Shown: positions 1 through 11,287, numbered from the stretch's first letter. The stretch is 64,000 nucleotides of DNA from Amanita rubescens (GCA_015039365.1 WION01000004.1:124001-188000); one strand, 5' to 3'. Notes: generated from the letters alone by a model not told the origin. Numbers and translations: made by a program.

Positions 1-568
1 GAGACGAACATGTGACCATGCACTCCCAATTCTTTCAGATTATCGATCAGTTCAGAGAACTCGGAACACCAAGCCAATACACCAATCTAGTTATACCGTT
101 AGGGATGATAGGCTAGACCGAGATGAGCATAGTACTCACTTGGCCATACTGCTTATACCGGCCGTACAGGACGTTTGGTGCAACCGATAGGGCAAAACCA
201 AACATATCGTTTTGTTCAATGACCCCTGGAGGGGGGACATAAGTAGGTTGAGCTGGCTGGGGCGAAGTTGGCTGCACCCAAGGTCAGTACACCAAGTTAC
301 TAATTCAAGAAAATAAATCAGCCTCACGGGAGGTTTAGGCGGCGGATCTGCGAACCAAGTAAGTGCACCGTAATCGGCTTCTCCGCCAAAGTCCACTACG
401 TCATTCCTTTTGCCAGTGTACTCCATGTTAGGGATCTGATGTTAAAAAGACAACCAGTAAGTGGTAAAGACCCCGGTATATAGCAACCTTCAAAACGCAC
501 CGATCAAATTTGTGATGATTGGCTAAATTCGCTGCGAGCGTAGATTGATGTATCTTGATGGTGTCCGC
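1..568 (-). CDS. 3' part of an unrecognised conserved fungal protein (partial)
   Basis: The minus strand reads as coding in blocks joined by plausible introns: about 568-480, 435-328 (containing EYTGKRNDVVDFGGEADYG), then about 270-141 (containing FGFALSVAPNVLYGRYKQYG, followed by donor GTGAGT) and a last block running off the window start (AWCSEFSELIDNLKELGVHG). The phases of the last three blocks agree, so this is a real multi-exon gene. I do not recognise it firmly. The style recalls the fungal Msb1/Mug8 (DUF1708) morphogenesis family, but that is an unverified impression. Its N-terminal side points straight at the big palindrome, and no convincing start codon lies between 568 and the palindrome edge at 661. 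The gene may therefore have been interrupted by the repeat, or may continue beyond it. Confidence 0.5.
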
Positions 569-1976
569 CTGCAGAGCCGTAAATTGTTAAAAGTTGTATC
601 GAGGGAATATCAGTAGGCGGCTTTGGAAACTGAAGCGCCAAATCGACAGATAACCGATTAGCGTATTCTGTTCCAAACACATCCAACATTTACTATAAAA
701 TGAGGTACAATATAGCAAAATATTGGGTACGACAGGTTGGATGTTTACATAATCCATGTGCTCATTGCTTACATAATCTTGTCACTTTATTTGCTTACAT
801 ATTCATCACCATTTTTTTGCTAGAAGTGGTTGGTATAGACCACAACTGGTTCAGCAGTGGTTTTATACAACCATGGTCAATAGTTTTATTGTCTTGGTGT
901 ACCATAACATTATGAAATGGTTTTATACAACCATATATGATAGCTTTATGGTCATGAAAGGCTATAAAGGTAAAAGGTGGTTAGTACAGACCAGAAAGCA
1001 TTTAGTTATGATCATGACATACTACAGTCAGAATAGAGGAAGTTCATATAGTAAGTGGTTGACATAAACCACAGTGTGTTTAACAATGGCTGCATGCAAT
1101 CATGTGTAACTTGATGTTATGGTTGTCATGTACTACAACCAGAATAAAGGTTGAGAAATGGCTGGCATAAACTGCAACTACAAGTTCAGCAGTGGTTGCA
1201 TGCAACCATGTGTAATGATACTATGGTCATGAGATGCTGACACAATCAGGATAAAGGTTCAGATGTGGTTGACATATACCAGAATGAGTTTAGCAATGGC
1301 TGCATGTAACCACATGCAATAATCTTATGGTCATGACATACTACAATCAGAATGAGAGTTCAGAAATGGTTCTCATGAACCACGATAAGTTTAGCAGTGG
1401 TTGCATCCAACCATGTGCATTGAATGACCCTATGGTCATGACATACTGCAATCAGAAATGGTTGGCACATACCAGAACAAGTTCAGCAATGGTTGAGTGC
1501 AAGCATGTGTGATGACCTTATGGTTGTGAAATACCATAATCAGAGTGAATGTTTAGAAGTGGTTGGTGTAGACCAGAATAAGTTTAGTAATGGTTGCATG
1601 CAACCATATGTAATGATCTTATGGTCATGACATACTGCAATGAGAATCAAGGATCAGAAATGGTTGGCATAAACCACAATAAGCTTAGTGGTGGTTGCAT
1701 GCAACCATGCATAATGATCTTATGGTCATTTGGAGATGCCATAATGAGAAGTGGTTGATATAAACCACAACAAGTTGAGCAATGGTTGCATGAAACTGTA
1801 CGCAATGGTCTTATGGACATGAGATACCATCATAATCACAATAAAAGATCAGAAATGGTTGGCATAAACCACAATAAGCTTAGTAGTGGTTGCATGCAAC
1901 CTTGTATGGATTGTTTGTGGTGCAGGGAAACCATAAAAGAAAGGGCCCAGAATGTTTAAGTGATGTTTAGAAACTT

Positions 1977-2160
1977 CCCATAGAAGGAAAGGTCAAGAAA
2001 TGCTGGATGATGTGCTCTAGGTCCTTACCATAAAAGGAAAGGTCAAGAAATGCTGGATGATGCGCTCTAGGTCCTTACCATAAAAGGAAAGGTCAAGAAA
2101 TGCTGGATGATGTGCTCTAGGTCCTTACCAAAAAAGGAAAGGTCAAGAAATATTTAGTTG
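1977..2160. repeat. 51-base tandem repeat array in left palindrome arm (about 3.5 units)
   Basis: Units of about 51 bases begin with CCATAAAAGGAAAGGTCAAG and differ by single substitutions. The mirrored array lies at about 2885-3068 on the opposite strand. Confidence 0.85.
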
Positions 2161-2231
2161 ACATGTTCTAGATGCTTTCCATATACAGAAAGGCTTGGAA
2201 ATGTTTGGATGACAAATCTTTCCATATGAAG

Positions 2232-2355
2232 AAAGGTCCAGGAATATTTAGGGTCTGTAAAGGGAAAGACCCAGAAATGATTTCCATAGAAGGAAAGGTC
2301 CAGGAATATTTAGGGTCTGTAAAGGGAAAGACCCAGAAATGATTTCCATAAAAGG
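2232..2355. repeat. 62-base tandem duplication present only in the left arm
   Basis: The block starting AAAGGTCCAGGAATATTTAG occurs at 2232 and again at 2294. The right arm has a single copy, which explains most of the 63-base offset between the two arms. Confidence 0.8.
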
Positions 2356-4383
2356 AAAGGTCCAGAAAATTGGTCTGCACACTGGTGCAGACAGTGAGCA
2401 GCCATATCTCCACCAATTCTTGACATATCTACTCCGCTTTTTTTGCATTTTGTTTCCTATGATAAAAGAATGCTTTTCAGGGTATTTGGACATGAGATCA
2501 TGATGCTGAATGGTGTGCAATATTCAGTCTCTTACTTTGCATGTTATTGCTACATGAATGAGTGACTCTTTCTTGTAATTTCAATATTACATGTCATCCA
2601 GCATCATGATCTCATGTCCAAATACCCTGAAAAGCATTCTTTTATCATAGGAAACAAAGTGCAAAAAAAGCGGAGTAGATATGTCAAGAATTGGTGGAGA
2701 TATGGCTGCTCACTGTCTTCACCAGTGAGCAGACCAATTTTCTGGACCTTTCCTTTTATGGAAATCATTTCTGGGTCTTTCCCTTTACAGACCCTAAATA
2801 TTCCTGGACCTTTCTTCATATGGAAAGATTTGTCATCCAAACATTTCCAAGCCTTTCTGTATATGGAAAGCATCTAGAACATGTCAACTAAATATTTCTT
2901 GACCTTTCCTTTTTTGGTAAGGACCTAGAGCACATCATCCAGCATTTCTTGACCTTTCCTTTTATGGTAAGGACCTAGAGCGCATCATCCAGCATTTCTT
3001 GACCTTTCCTTTTATGGTAAGGACCTAGAGCACATCATCCAGCATTTCTTGACCTTTCCTTCTATGGGAAGTTTCTAAACATCACTTAAACATTCTGGGC
3101 CCTTTCTTTTATGGTTTCCCTGCACCACAAACAATCCATACAAGGTTGCATGCAACCACTACTAAGCTTATTGTGGTTTATGCCAACCATTTCTGATCTT
3201 TTATTGTGATTATGATGGTATCTCATGTCCATAAGACCATTGCGTACAGTTTCATGCAACCATTGCTCAACTTGTTGTGGTTTATATCAACCACTTCTCA
3301 TTATGGCATCTCCAAATGACCATAAGATCATTATGCATGGTTGCATGCAACCACCACTAAGCTTATTGTGGTTTATGCCAACCATTTCTGATCCTTGATT
3401 CTCATTGCAGTATGTCATGACCATAAGATCATTACATATGGTTGCATGCAACCATTACTAAACTTATTCTGGTCTACACCAACCACTTCTAAACATTCAC
3501 TCTGATTATGGTATTTCACAACCATAAGGTCATCACACATGCTTGCACTCAACCATTGCTGAACTTGTTCTGGTATGTGCCAACCATTTCTGATTGCAGT
3601 ATGTCATGACCATAGGGTCATTCAATGCACATGGTTGGATGCAACCACTGCTAAACTTATCGTGGTTCATGAGAACCATTTCTGAACTCTCATTCTGATT
3701 GTAGTATGTCATGACCATAAGATTATTGCATGTGGTTACATGCAGCCATTGCTAAACTCATTCTGGTATATGTCAACCACATCTGAACCTTTATCCTGAT
3801 TGTGTCAGCATCTCATGACCATAGTATCATTACACATGGTTGCATGCAACCACTGCTGAACTTGTAGTTGCAGTTTATGCCAGCCATTTCTCAACCTTTA
3901 TTCTGGTTGTAGTACATGACAACCATAACATCAAGTTACACATGATTGCATGCAGCCATTGTTAAACACACTGTGGTTTATGTCAACCACTTACTATATG
4001 AACTTCCTCTATTCTGACTGTAGTATGTCATGATCATAACTAAATGCTTTCTGGTCTGTACTAACCACCTTTTACCTTTATAGCCTTTCATGACCATAAA
4101 GCTATCATATATGGTTGTATAAAACCATTTCATAATGTTATGGTACACCAAGACAATAAAACTATTGACCATGGTTGTATAAAACCACTGCTGAACCAGT
4201 TGGGGTCTATACCAACCACTTCTAGCAAAAAAATGGTGATGAATATGTAAGCAAATAAAGTGACAAGATTATGTAAGCAATGAGCACATGGATTATGTAA
4301 ACATCCAACCTGTCGTACCCAATATTTTGCTATATTGTACCTCATTTTATAGTAAATGTTGGATGTGTGTGGAACAAAATGCG

Positions 4384-4770
4384 CTAGCTTGTTACCCCCA
4401 AATCGAGTAGTTCTGAGTGGTATTGACGATGATGGGATTTTGGGCCCCGATTACTAAAGTGATTTATGATCCTGTTCAGGAGCGATGGCGGGGGTTGTCG
4501 TTCGGAGCGTTGTGCGAAATTACTACGAGCGTCGGAAGCTGGAGTCCAATTGGAAAAGTGCTCGCTAGCGGCCGGGTGGATATAATTGTCGTGTTGAGGG
4601 TAGAAATCGTCGGTAGATATGAACTGAAAGTCGTCAATGGAGGCGTCGTCCTGGTCGATGTTTTGATATTGTTGCCGTGTCCGTCCGAGGCGAAATGCTC
4701 GAGCGAGGGTGGAGGTTAAGGAAGTCTTTGAGGATGGGCTACGGACAGAGCCGAAGAGGCTTCTAGGGAA
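4384..4770 (-). CDS. Probable coding exon of an unrecognised gene next to the palindrome
   Basis: The minus strand has an open frame of about 128 codons with ordinary amino-acid composition. It runs from an acceptor-like TTATTCCAG near 4770 to a TAG close to 4386; a possible donor GTAACA lies just before that stop. It contains the pieces NIDQDDASIDDFQFISTDD and SLLNRIINHFSNRG. It has no ATG of its own, so it should be an internal or last exon. The plus-strand frame over the same bases lacks such features. I do not recognise the protein. It lies directly beyond the right end of the palindrome and in the same orientation as the coding blocks at 1-568, so both could be halves of one gene; the splice phases I can see do not prove this. 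Confidence 0.4.
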   Translation of the reverse strand, partial: FPRSLFGSVRSPSSKTSLTSTLARAFRLGRTRQQYQNIDQDDASIDDFQFISTDDFYPQHDNYIHPAASEHFSNWTPASDARSNFAQRSERQPPPSLLNRIINHFSNRGPKSHHRQYHSELLDLGVTS

Positions 4771-5022
4771 GCTCGACTGGAATAAGTTATTCGAAGACGA
4801 CGTTGTGGAGAATCAAGCCCTTACTAGGACCTAGGGGAGCAACTCGATAGCCTTGACTTATGAAGAGGACCGGGTGCTGCAGAGGTGAGGCTGGGGCGTG
4901 GCAGCTACGAATAATATCGCATCTACATATGGAGTAAACGTTCCTCATGACATATCAACAAGACTACAATTCAAGCATAGAGCACACATCAAGGATATAT
5001 AGTACAAAAAATATCACTATTG
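4771..5022. other. Intergenic stretch, nothing recognised
   Basis: This stretch lies between the exon ending near 4770 and the stop of the CN-hydrolase gene. No coding signal or repeat was recognised. Confidence 0.4.
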
Positions 5023-6800
5023 TCACAAATCCACCAAAGGTCGTCTTTCTCCGCCCCGTCTCCTGAAAAACGACAAAACAGATTTGAAGCCATGATGGAC
5101 ATGCGTAACGGTGGTGCCTCTTGGCAGGAAATGGACCGTGTGTGGGCCGATCGATGACCCAAAGGTAATCAAATACAACAGGAGCAGGTTGTAGATACCG
5201 ATGACAGCGTACCACGTTCGCGATTCGTGATGCGGATAATCGACACCAATAGATCTGAGCCACGAGCCACGGCCTACCTGTTGGATGTCATTCATGCCTT
5301 GGCCTGCTACGCCGCTAACGCCTCCGTCGCCTCCGTCGCACCACAATATCATCGTGCCGAGTTCTTCGGCACGTTGCTTCGCTTGTTCCCACATGGCAGT
5401 ACCAATATCTAAATCCCAGGTACGCGCTGGAGCGAGAATCAGTGCTGGACGAGATTTGAGATTCGAGAAGGGGTGGGGATCTGTGAAATCGAGACAAATA
5501 GATGCCGTAACTGGTATTGGGCGAGTGTGGTTTGGAGAAGATGACCAATCGGTCTTGTTCATGCCGCGCGGTGGAGGGAGTTCAATGGTGAACATCTCGG
5601 GAGGCGCCTCGGAATGGGTCAGCGAGAAAGATTCCGCGACTGTATAGAGATCAGAAATAATTAGCAGACGCACTGGGGTTACTCACTCGGGACTAGCTTT
5701 CGCTTGTAGTAAACAAGGTGAGGTGTTTCAGAATCCTTTGAGATCAAGGCAAAGCCATTCCGCCGCGCACCCTTCAAGCCGGTCTTGTCAGTTGGATCTG
5801 CAAATGCCTCCTCAAACGAGACTCCAACGTAGGAACCTGTTACACGCTTTCGAATCTCCTCAAATGCCTCTTCCTTTTCGGCATCGGAAGTGAACACCAC
5901 TGCGCTTTCAGGCCATAGCAGAATCTTGGCCGAGTTGGTGAGGGTTTCAGACTCTTTGATGTAATCGTCGAGAGTTAGAGTGTGATGTTTGTATCGAATG
6001 TGTGGCGGGAGTACACAGGCCACACTCAGCGGTGTAGTCTCCTGGGAAAGAATAGGTGCTGGGTATATGGGGAGGAAATACGATGGAATTGTCAAGGCCA
6101 CGAGAAGGAATGCCAAACGGATCGAACTTTGTGCTTGGCTTGGCTTTGCTCCTGTGATATCGTTGATAACTTCTCCAATTAGAGGTGCATCTGGTATGAC
6201 ACTGGTATCATTCATGTACCACGCTGCAAATGTCTGAGATAAAATTGCAGCCCAGGCTGCCACAATCCAGTCAATTGCTGCAGGGCCCAGGAACGGCATC
6301 AGCCACGAATAAGCTTCTGTGCCTTCTGTGGGGCTCCAAGCAGAGAGGCGACCTATAGGGCTTACATACGCCACTCCGCTCCAGAGAGTCACCCACAGCG
6401 ATGGGAACAATGCAACTTGTTGCCACGGTGAGGCAAACTGCATGCAGAGCTTAGCATCAAGCACTACGGCGAGTATTGAAAGGAGGGAATTAAGCCCAGT
6501 GATTCCAAGAAGGACAACGACTGAGGTGCCGGGGCTAGAGAGGGCACTCCGCGATGCTCCTAATTTTGGCAACGCGCCACCGATGGTGAGTCCCAGCCAT
6601 AGCAAGCCTGCGTTTTTCCATGCACCTTGTCTTGGGACAAAGATGCGAGAATAGGTCAGGAGGACTGCGAGATTGAGAACGATGGGAAGAGCTGCAGGGG
6701 ATAATCGAAGAGAGACTGTGGAAAGGATAGTGGCGAGACCAATGAAGAAGACATTGCGGTAATAGGAGAGCAAGACTCTACGCAGGATCGCTGCGTACAT
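5023..6800 (-). CDS. Apolipoprotein N-acyltransferase (Lnt)-like membrane protein with CN-hydrolase domain
   Basis: Two exons, 6800-5687 and 5639-5023, are joined by one 47-base intron (GTGAGT...ACAG), giving about 576 residues. The N-terminal half (about residues 1-250) is a string of hydrophobic helices. The C-terminal half is a nitrilase/CN-hydrolase fold with the expected catalytic residues visible: Glu in LLWPESAVV, Lys in YYKRKLVP and Cys in ASICLDFTD. This order is that of bacterial Lnt, which moves an acyl chain from phospholipid to the amino terminus of lipoproteins. Fungi have Lnt-like proteins whose substrate is not settled. A last hydrophobic segment near the end (YAVIGIYNLLLLYLITFG) also fits Lnt. 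It is likely an endomembrane enzyme. The start is the first ATG, just ahead of a hydrophobic segment. The BCL7-like gene lies upstream in the same orientation. Confidence 0.8.
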
Positions 6801-6890
6801 GATAGCTCTGGGAAGCGAAGAGGGCGCGAATTACAGAACTTTTATGTACAAATGGGCGCCTAACTTTCACGCTGCGGAACCGAACTAGTA

Positions 6891-7530
6891 CTACGGTGGC
6901 TGAGCGAAAGGGTCGTCAGTAGTTTGGTCCATGAGAGGACCAACAACAAGATCAGCTTCGACCTGCGAGAGGTCATGTGGAAGAACCGACAAATCCAACT
7001 CCATCCCGTCCTCCACTTTTCCTTCCACCGTCGTTACTAACGGGTTCAGCGATGCATCCAATCCATCCATCGTGTTGTCCATTCCCCCATCATTTGTGCT
7101 CCCTAACAGCAACTGCGGCTTGGGTGACATAGGTTGAGTCTCCTCCTGGGGTGCAGTTGCGGCACGCGTTCCTGGAGGTGCAGATTCCATTCCATTAGCA
7201 GCCTGCTCATCTTGTTCCATCTCTTCGTCGCCATCAACCGCTTCGGGTTCATCAGGTAAAGGAGCCAATGGCTCGTCCGCTCCACCTTCGTCGTCACTGA
7301 ATTGCTAAAAAAAAATTCCGTGTAAAATGAACACGAGCCAAGTAACGCGAATGATCACGGAGCACCTGCGGTTTGTCCGTCCTCGTCCACTTTCGCACTT
7401 TGAATGAAATGTTTGGTATGTTTTCTGGTGTAACCCACGTTCTTTCCCAACAAGACACAGGTTGCATTAATTGGCGGCGAGCCGCCTCAGTCGAGGCCAC
7501 GCTCACACCGATGCGACGTCGGGTTGCCAT
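6891..7530 (-). CDS. Small acidic protein with BCL7-like N-terminus (putative chromatin-remodelling subunit)
   Basis: Exon 7530-7366 (55 codons) and exon 7304-6891 are joined by a 61-base intron ending in TTTTTTTTAG, giving 192 residues. The first 55 residues are basic and hold the pattern CWERTWVTPENIPNISFKVR followed by KW. This resembles the conserved start of metazoan BCL7 proteins (a K-W-E-K-K-W-V-T motif followed by I-F-K-W), which are SWI/SNF (BAF) subunits. The rest is acidic and probably disordered (DDEG, DGDEEMEQDEQ). The BCL7 link rests on memory of the family and one short motif, so it is tentative; the gene itself is well supported. Its ATG lies only 48 bases downstream of the MED7 stop on the same strand, so its promoter must be short or lie inside MED7. 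Confidence 0.5.
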
Positions 7531-7578
7531 TCAGGACAGCGGTAAGTAGTAGTGTGGGATGGTACAGTGATTACATAA

Positions 7579-8576
7579 TCAAACGCCTTCTGCCCATCTG
7601 AGAACATCGGTTTGCGAAACGTCTGGTTGCGACATCTGATGCGCTGTCAGATGAGATAGAAGAAACCGAGAGTGATTACCTGAGTCTGAGATACTTCGTC
7701 TGATTTGGCGAGATTCACTTTTGCCGAAACGTCCTGGAAAGATCCTCTTAATTCTTTCAGTTTTGTCTCCAGTACGTCACACCTCCTGCACCATGTTAGA
7801 AAGAAATTCGGGCATCAGAAAGTGACGTACGCGTGTAATGTTTTAGTTTCCTCCCTACGCAGCTCTAATTGACGCTTCATCATGAGCTCAAGATTGACGC
7901 GAGCCTTCGCGGTAGCCGTCGGCATGAGATATGTTAAGTGTGTGCTATTGGGCATACCTGTACAGGTCGCAAATCGTTTGCGGCAGCCATAATGTTTTGG
8001 CTCAGGACCGTGATCCATTCGACATGTCGTAGCCACTCTGGCTGGACGCTATCAAGAGGCGGTGGTAGAAGTAAGGATGAGGTGAGGGTTGAATAAGTCA
8101 CGAGGATAGAGCGTAGTATCGCGAGTAGGGCAGGGCGCCTATCTGAATAAAAGCATAAGGGCCAAAGCGCCGTGGAGAGCAACACAGGACATACCTACAC
8201 TTGGTTCAGCAGGATAGAGTTGATGGCCGCCCAGCTCAGCCAATGATGGGATCTGTTCCTTGACCTACGCAAGAGGGTGTCTGGTAGGATACATAGAGTG
8301 GACGCTATTGCATACAAACCACCTGTCACCAAACACGTCGTAATAAGCGTCTGGTTCATCGAGTATCCAATCTATGCGGGGTTTCTCCAGTTGGACGAGT
8401 GGCCAATCAGGAACATCAGGGTGGTCTGAAAGGATCTGATGTTGGTCCTCATGATAAGGATCTTGGGCGCGGTTCAGGAGAAGAGTGAGGAGATTGAGAT
8501 TGTGTGAGGTGTAGCGGGTGTAGTGGGAAGGAGGGGAAGGGAATGGGTTCCTTAGTTCCGTGTCTTGTTCATCCAT
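7579..8576 (-). CDS. MED7: Mediator complex subunit 7
   Basis: MED7 belongs to the middle module of Mediator, which links activators to RNA polymerase II. Exons read on the minus strand from ATG 8576. The N-terminus has NPFPSPPSHYTRYTSHNLNL and the hallmark PRIDWILDEPDAYYDVFGDR. After the first intron comes IPSLAELGGHQLYPAEPS, matching the family pattern of a leucine-rich segment then Q-L-Y-P. Next are RRPALLAILRSILVTYSTL and NDLRPVQ joined to ARVNLELMMKRQLELRREET, the typical N-x-x-R-P-x-Q-A-R core of MED7. The C-terminus is coiled coil. All introns are 45-60 bases with GT-AG ends, and the last exon ends TDVLRWAEGV at 7579. The gene is divergent from the acyl-CoA ligase, with 193 bases between start codons. 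Confidence 0.9.
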
Positions 8577-8769
8577 GTCTACGACGGTCACACCTTGGTC
8601 ACCCCGTGTAAACGGTAATACAGGGTTAACGCCTAACGTCGGTGGAATTCATTCCAGGGCGCGCAGTTCGCTTATGTTCCGCGGAACAGCCCGGTCTGGC
8701 CCTGCGTAAGGTGGAACGGCGTTACGCATAAATAGCAGCGACCTCCACCGATACCCTTACCGTGTGGCC

Positions 8770-11287
8770 ATGACTGACTTTCGTTCCCCTCGTTTTCATG
8801 AACTGCCTCACATTCCGGATGACCTCACCATCCCTCAGTTCATCTTCGATTATCGTTCCCCTGAAAAACCCGTACGACCGGATCATGTGCCCTTTTTTAT
8901 AGATGATCACACGGGTCGTCCAGTCTTTGAGCGACAAGTACAATTGTCAGTTTCTATCTTCCTCACGTCTGACTCTCTCTATCATTCAGCTCCATAAACG
9001 TACTTGTGACCTCGCGAATGGACTGGCAACCAAGTTCCAGATGAGTATGTATTTAATTCCCCAGACGGTCTCTAAGCTAATGCACAAACAGAGGATGGTG
9101 ACGTCGGTAAGCGCGCTAGTTATGAGTGCGAACAAACTTCCCACACCCCTATAGCTTGTTTGTTCAGCTCAAATGACATGGGTAAAAGGCATCGTTATTT
9201 AATAATGGTTGCTCAACATTCTGGCAGATTATGCTACTGTAATATGGGCCGTACAGCTCATCGGAGGAGTTATTACGTGAGTCTAGACGCGATCCGTTTG
9301 GCCGTGACAATTGATACTTTGCAAGTCCTACCAATCCATCATACACTGTAGACGAACTTGTTCATCAGCTCGAAGTATCCGAGGCATCGTTGATCGTCGT
9401 GCACTCTCAATTTTTACCTACGGCGCTTGCTGCAGCAAAAATTGCAGGAATACCTCGGGACCGTGTCATCTCGTTGCACCGTGTACCAAACATCACAGCT
9501 GTAACAGTTGATGATTTGGTTGAACTTGGCTCGAAGCATGGATCAACTGTGGCACCTAAACGACTACAACCTGGCGAGGCCAAGACAAAACTAGCCTTTT
9601 TGTCCTTCTCCAGCGGCACAACCGGTCAGTGCCAACGTCATCTGTACTTAAACCGCTAATATCTTGCAGGTAAAGCCAAGGTAATTATATTGACGCGTCC
9701 AACCAAGCACTATTGATCGTACTTGCGAAGGCCGTCGCAATCTCCCACTACGCGGTCATAGCCAATGTCGTTCAGACACTTGGTCATCACGGTGTGGTTG
9801 ATCCTGCGGTTAAGGAGAACCTATTCGCTCCAGGAGATGTCGCTCTAGGCGGTAAGTACAACAAGTCAAAATTATCTGTCTTATTGACATAATTTATAGT
9901 GCTACCCTTTTTCCGTGAGTCGTAATAAACACCTTTTCATAAGTAGCAGGGCAGAACTGAAGTCAATATAGACATATACGGGCTAGTCTACACGGTGAGC
10001 GTTGCATTGTCATAGATTATCGTCCGCATCTCAATGCCTTCTTTGAAGTTGCATGTTATACTGTATTGTGGAGTAAGGATTGATAAGGAGTGTCTCGTGT
10101 TTTTGGCTAACTGTCCAACTAGATGTCGTTGGTCGTAGTCCCAAAATTCAATTTCACCCAGTTTTTGAACTCTATCATCCGCCACCGTGGGACACACGTC
10201 TTGTTCGAAATCTCTATTCATTGTTCTATTTGTTTATTCATTTTGACGTTCGCAGTGTTGTCCCGCCTCAGGTAGTGCTCCTGACCAAGGTATGTTGCTA
10301 TTGTTGCTAAGGCGGATATGCTGGTGTTCATACGTGTAGGCATCGCTTGAACAATATGATTTTAGGCACATCAAGTATTGTATGTCAGGTGCCGCCCCTC
10401 TAAGTGGGGAGCTCATGTGTAAGCTCCAGAACGTATTCCCTAATTCAATCATAAGCTCTGGTTATGGTGTGTTGTGGCCTTCGATTCCAATATTTTCTAC
10501 TTATTGTTCGAAGGTCTGACGGAGTTCGCCGGATCAGTGTCACATGTGCCCCTAGGACAGAAGGTCGGCACTGTGGACAGCGCAGGGCAGCTTATACCTG
10601 GTGTCACTGCTCGCGTTGTGAGGCCCGACGGCTCACTAGCCAATGAGGGTGAGGAGGGCGAACTCATTCTTACCGGACCATCCGTGGCGCTATGTTATTA
10701 CAAAAATCCAGAAGCGTGAGTTGGCAAAAGAATCACAACTCTGTCACAGGATTGACTTTACAAAGAACCAAGGAGGCTTTTATCGACGGATGGGTTCGGA
10801 CTGGAGATAAGGTCTTGATAAAAAATGCAGAAGTCTTTATACTCGACCGTCTCAAGGTACCCAGTATCCAGGATGGAGCTTGATTTTGTTTTTCTAACGC
10901 TCATTGTAGGAGATAATCAAGGTACGCGGGTTCCAAGTGGCACCTGCTGAACTTGAGGGCCATTTATTGTTGCGCTCGGATGTATCCGATGCTTGCGTCG
11001 TCAGTATTTTGGACGACTATAGCGGGGAGCTCCCGCTGGCCTTTGTCGTCCCAAGTCCAGCGATAAAAGCAAGAATTGCCGAAGACCCTGCCGAGGCTAA
11101 GAAATACGTGGAATCCTTGATGAAGGTGTGTTTGAGCGACCTTGTATCGGTCAAGTCCTAAACGTAAGGATAGTATGTTGCGGACACAAAAGTAGCATAC
11201 AAGAGGCTCGCAGGTGGCGTTGAAATAGTCGATTCAATTCCCAAGAATACGTCAGGAAAAATTGTTCGTGGATATATTCTATTCTAG
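8770..11287 (+). CDS. 4-coumarate:CoA ligase-like acyl-CoA synthetase (AMP-binding)
   Basis: A multi-exon gene with about 15 introns, most of 45-60 bases. It joins carboxylic acids to CoA through an acyl-AMP. Motifs in order: N-terminal PQFIFDYRSPEKPVRPDHVP; GDVACLFSSNDM; the P-loop SFSSGTTGKAKAVAISHYAV (about 9610-9750); LPFFHIYG; VVPPQVVLLTK; YCMSGAAPLSGELM; SGYGLTE (adenine pocket); WVRTGD; the hinge ILDRLKEIIKVRGFQVAPAE; and the C-terminal lysine in PKNTSGKIVRGYIL. Stop is at 11285. These mark the 4CL/luciferase-like branch. No peroxisomal SKL-type end is present. One junction near 10200 (after RHRGTH, before VVPPQ) does not fit a plain GT-AG splice in phase, so a frame problem or unusual intron is possible; everything else is intact. 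Confidence 0.85.

Larger units (their letters stand above)
661..4383. repeat. Giant imperfect palindrome (foldback-type inverted repeat)
   Basis: The left arm (about 661-2509) and right arm (about 2599-4383) are reverse complements of each other, separated by about 90 unpaired bases. Paired positions add to 5045 over most of the length and to 5108 near the centre, because the left arm carries an extra block of about 62 bases. Identity is very high inside and lower at the outer 20-30 bases. Much of each arm (about 830-1900, mirrored 3150-4215) is a degenerate tandem array of roughly 100-base units around TGGTTGCATGCAACCA. The inner part holds a 51-base tandem array. No convincing long gene lies inside; short reading frames are mirrored in both arms. 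No clear target-site duplication was found at the edges. It could be a foldback element or a local inverted duplication. Confidence 0.9.

Noticed and set aside
700..2900. Short mirrored reading frames inside the palindrome (60-90 codons)
   Set aside because: They consist of repeat units, occur in both arms and on both strands, and show no protein-like features.
4417..4719. Plus-strand frame of 100 codons
   Set aside because: Antisense shadow of a better minus-strand exon over the same bases.
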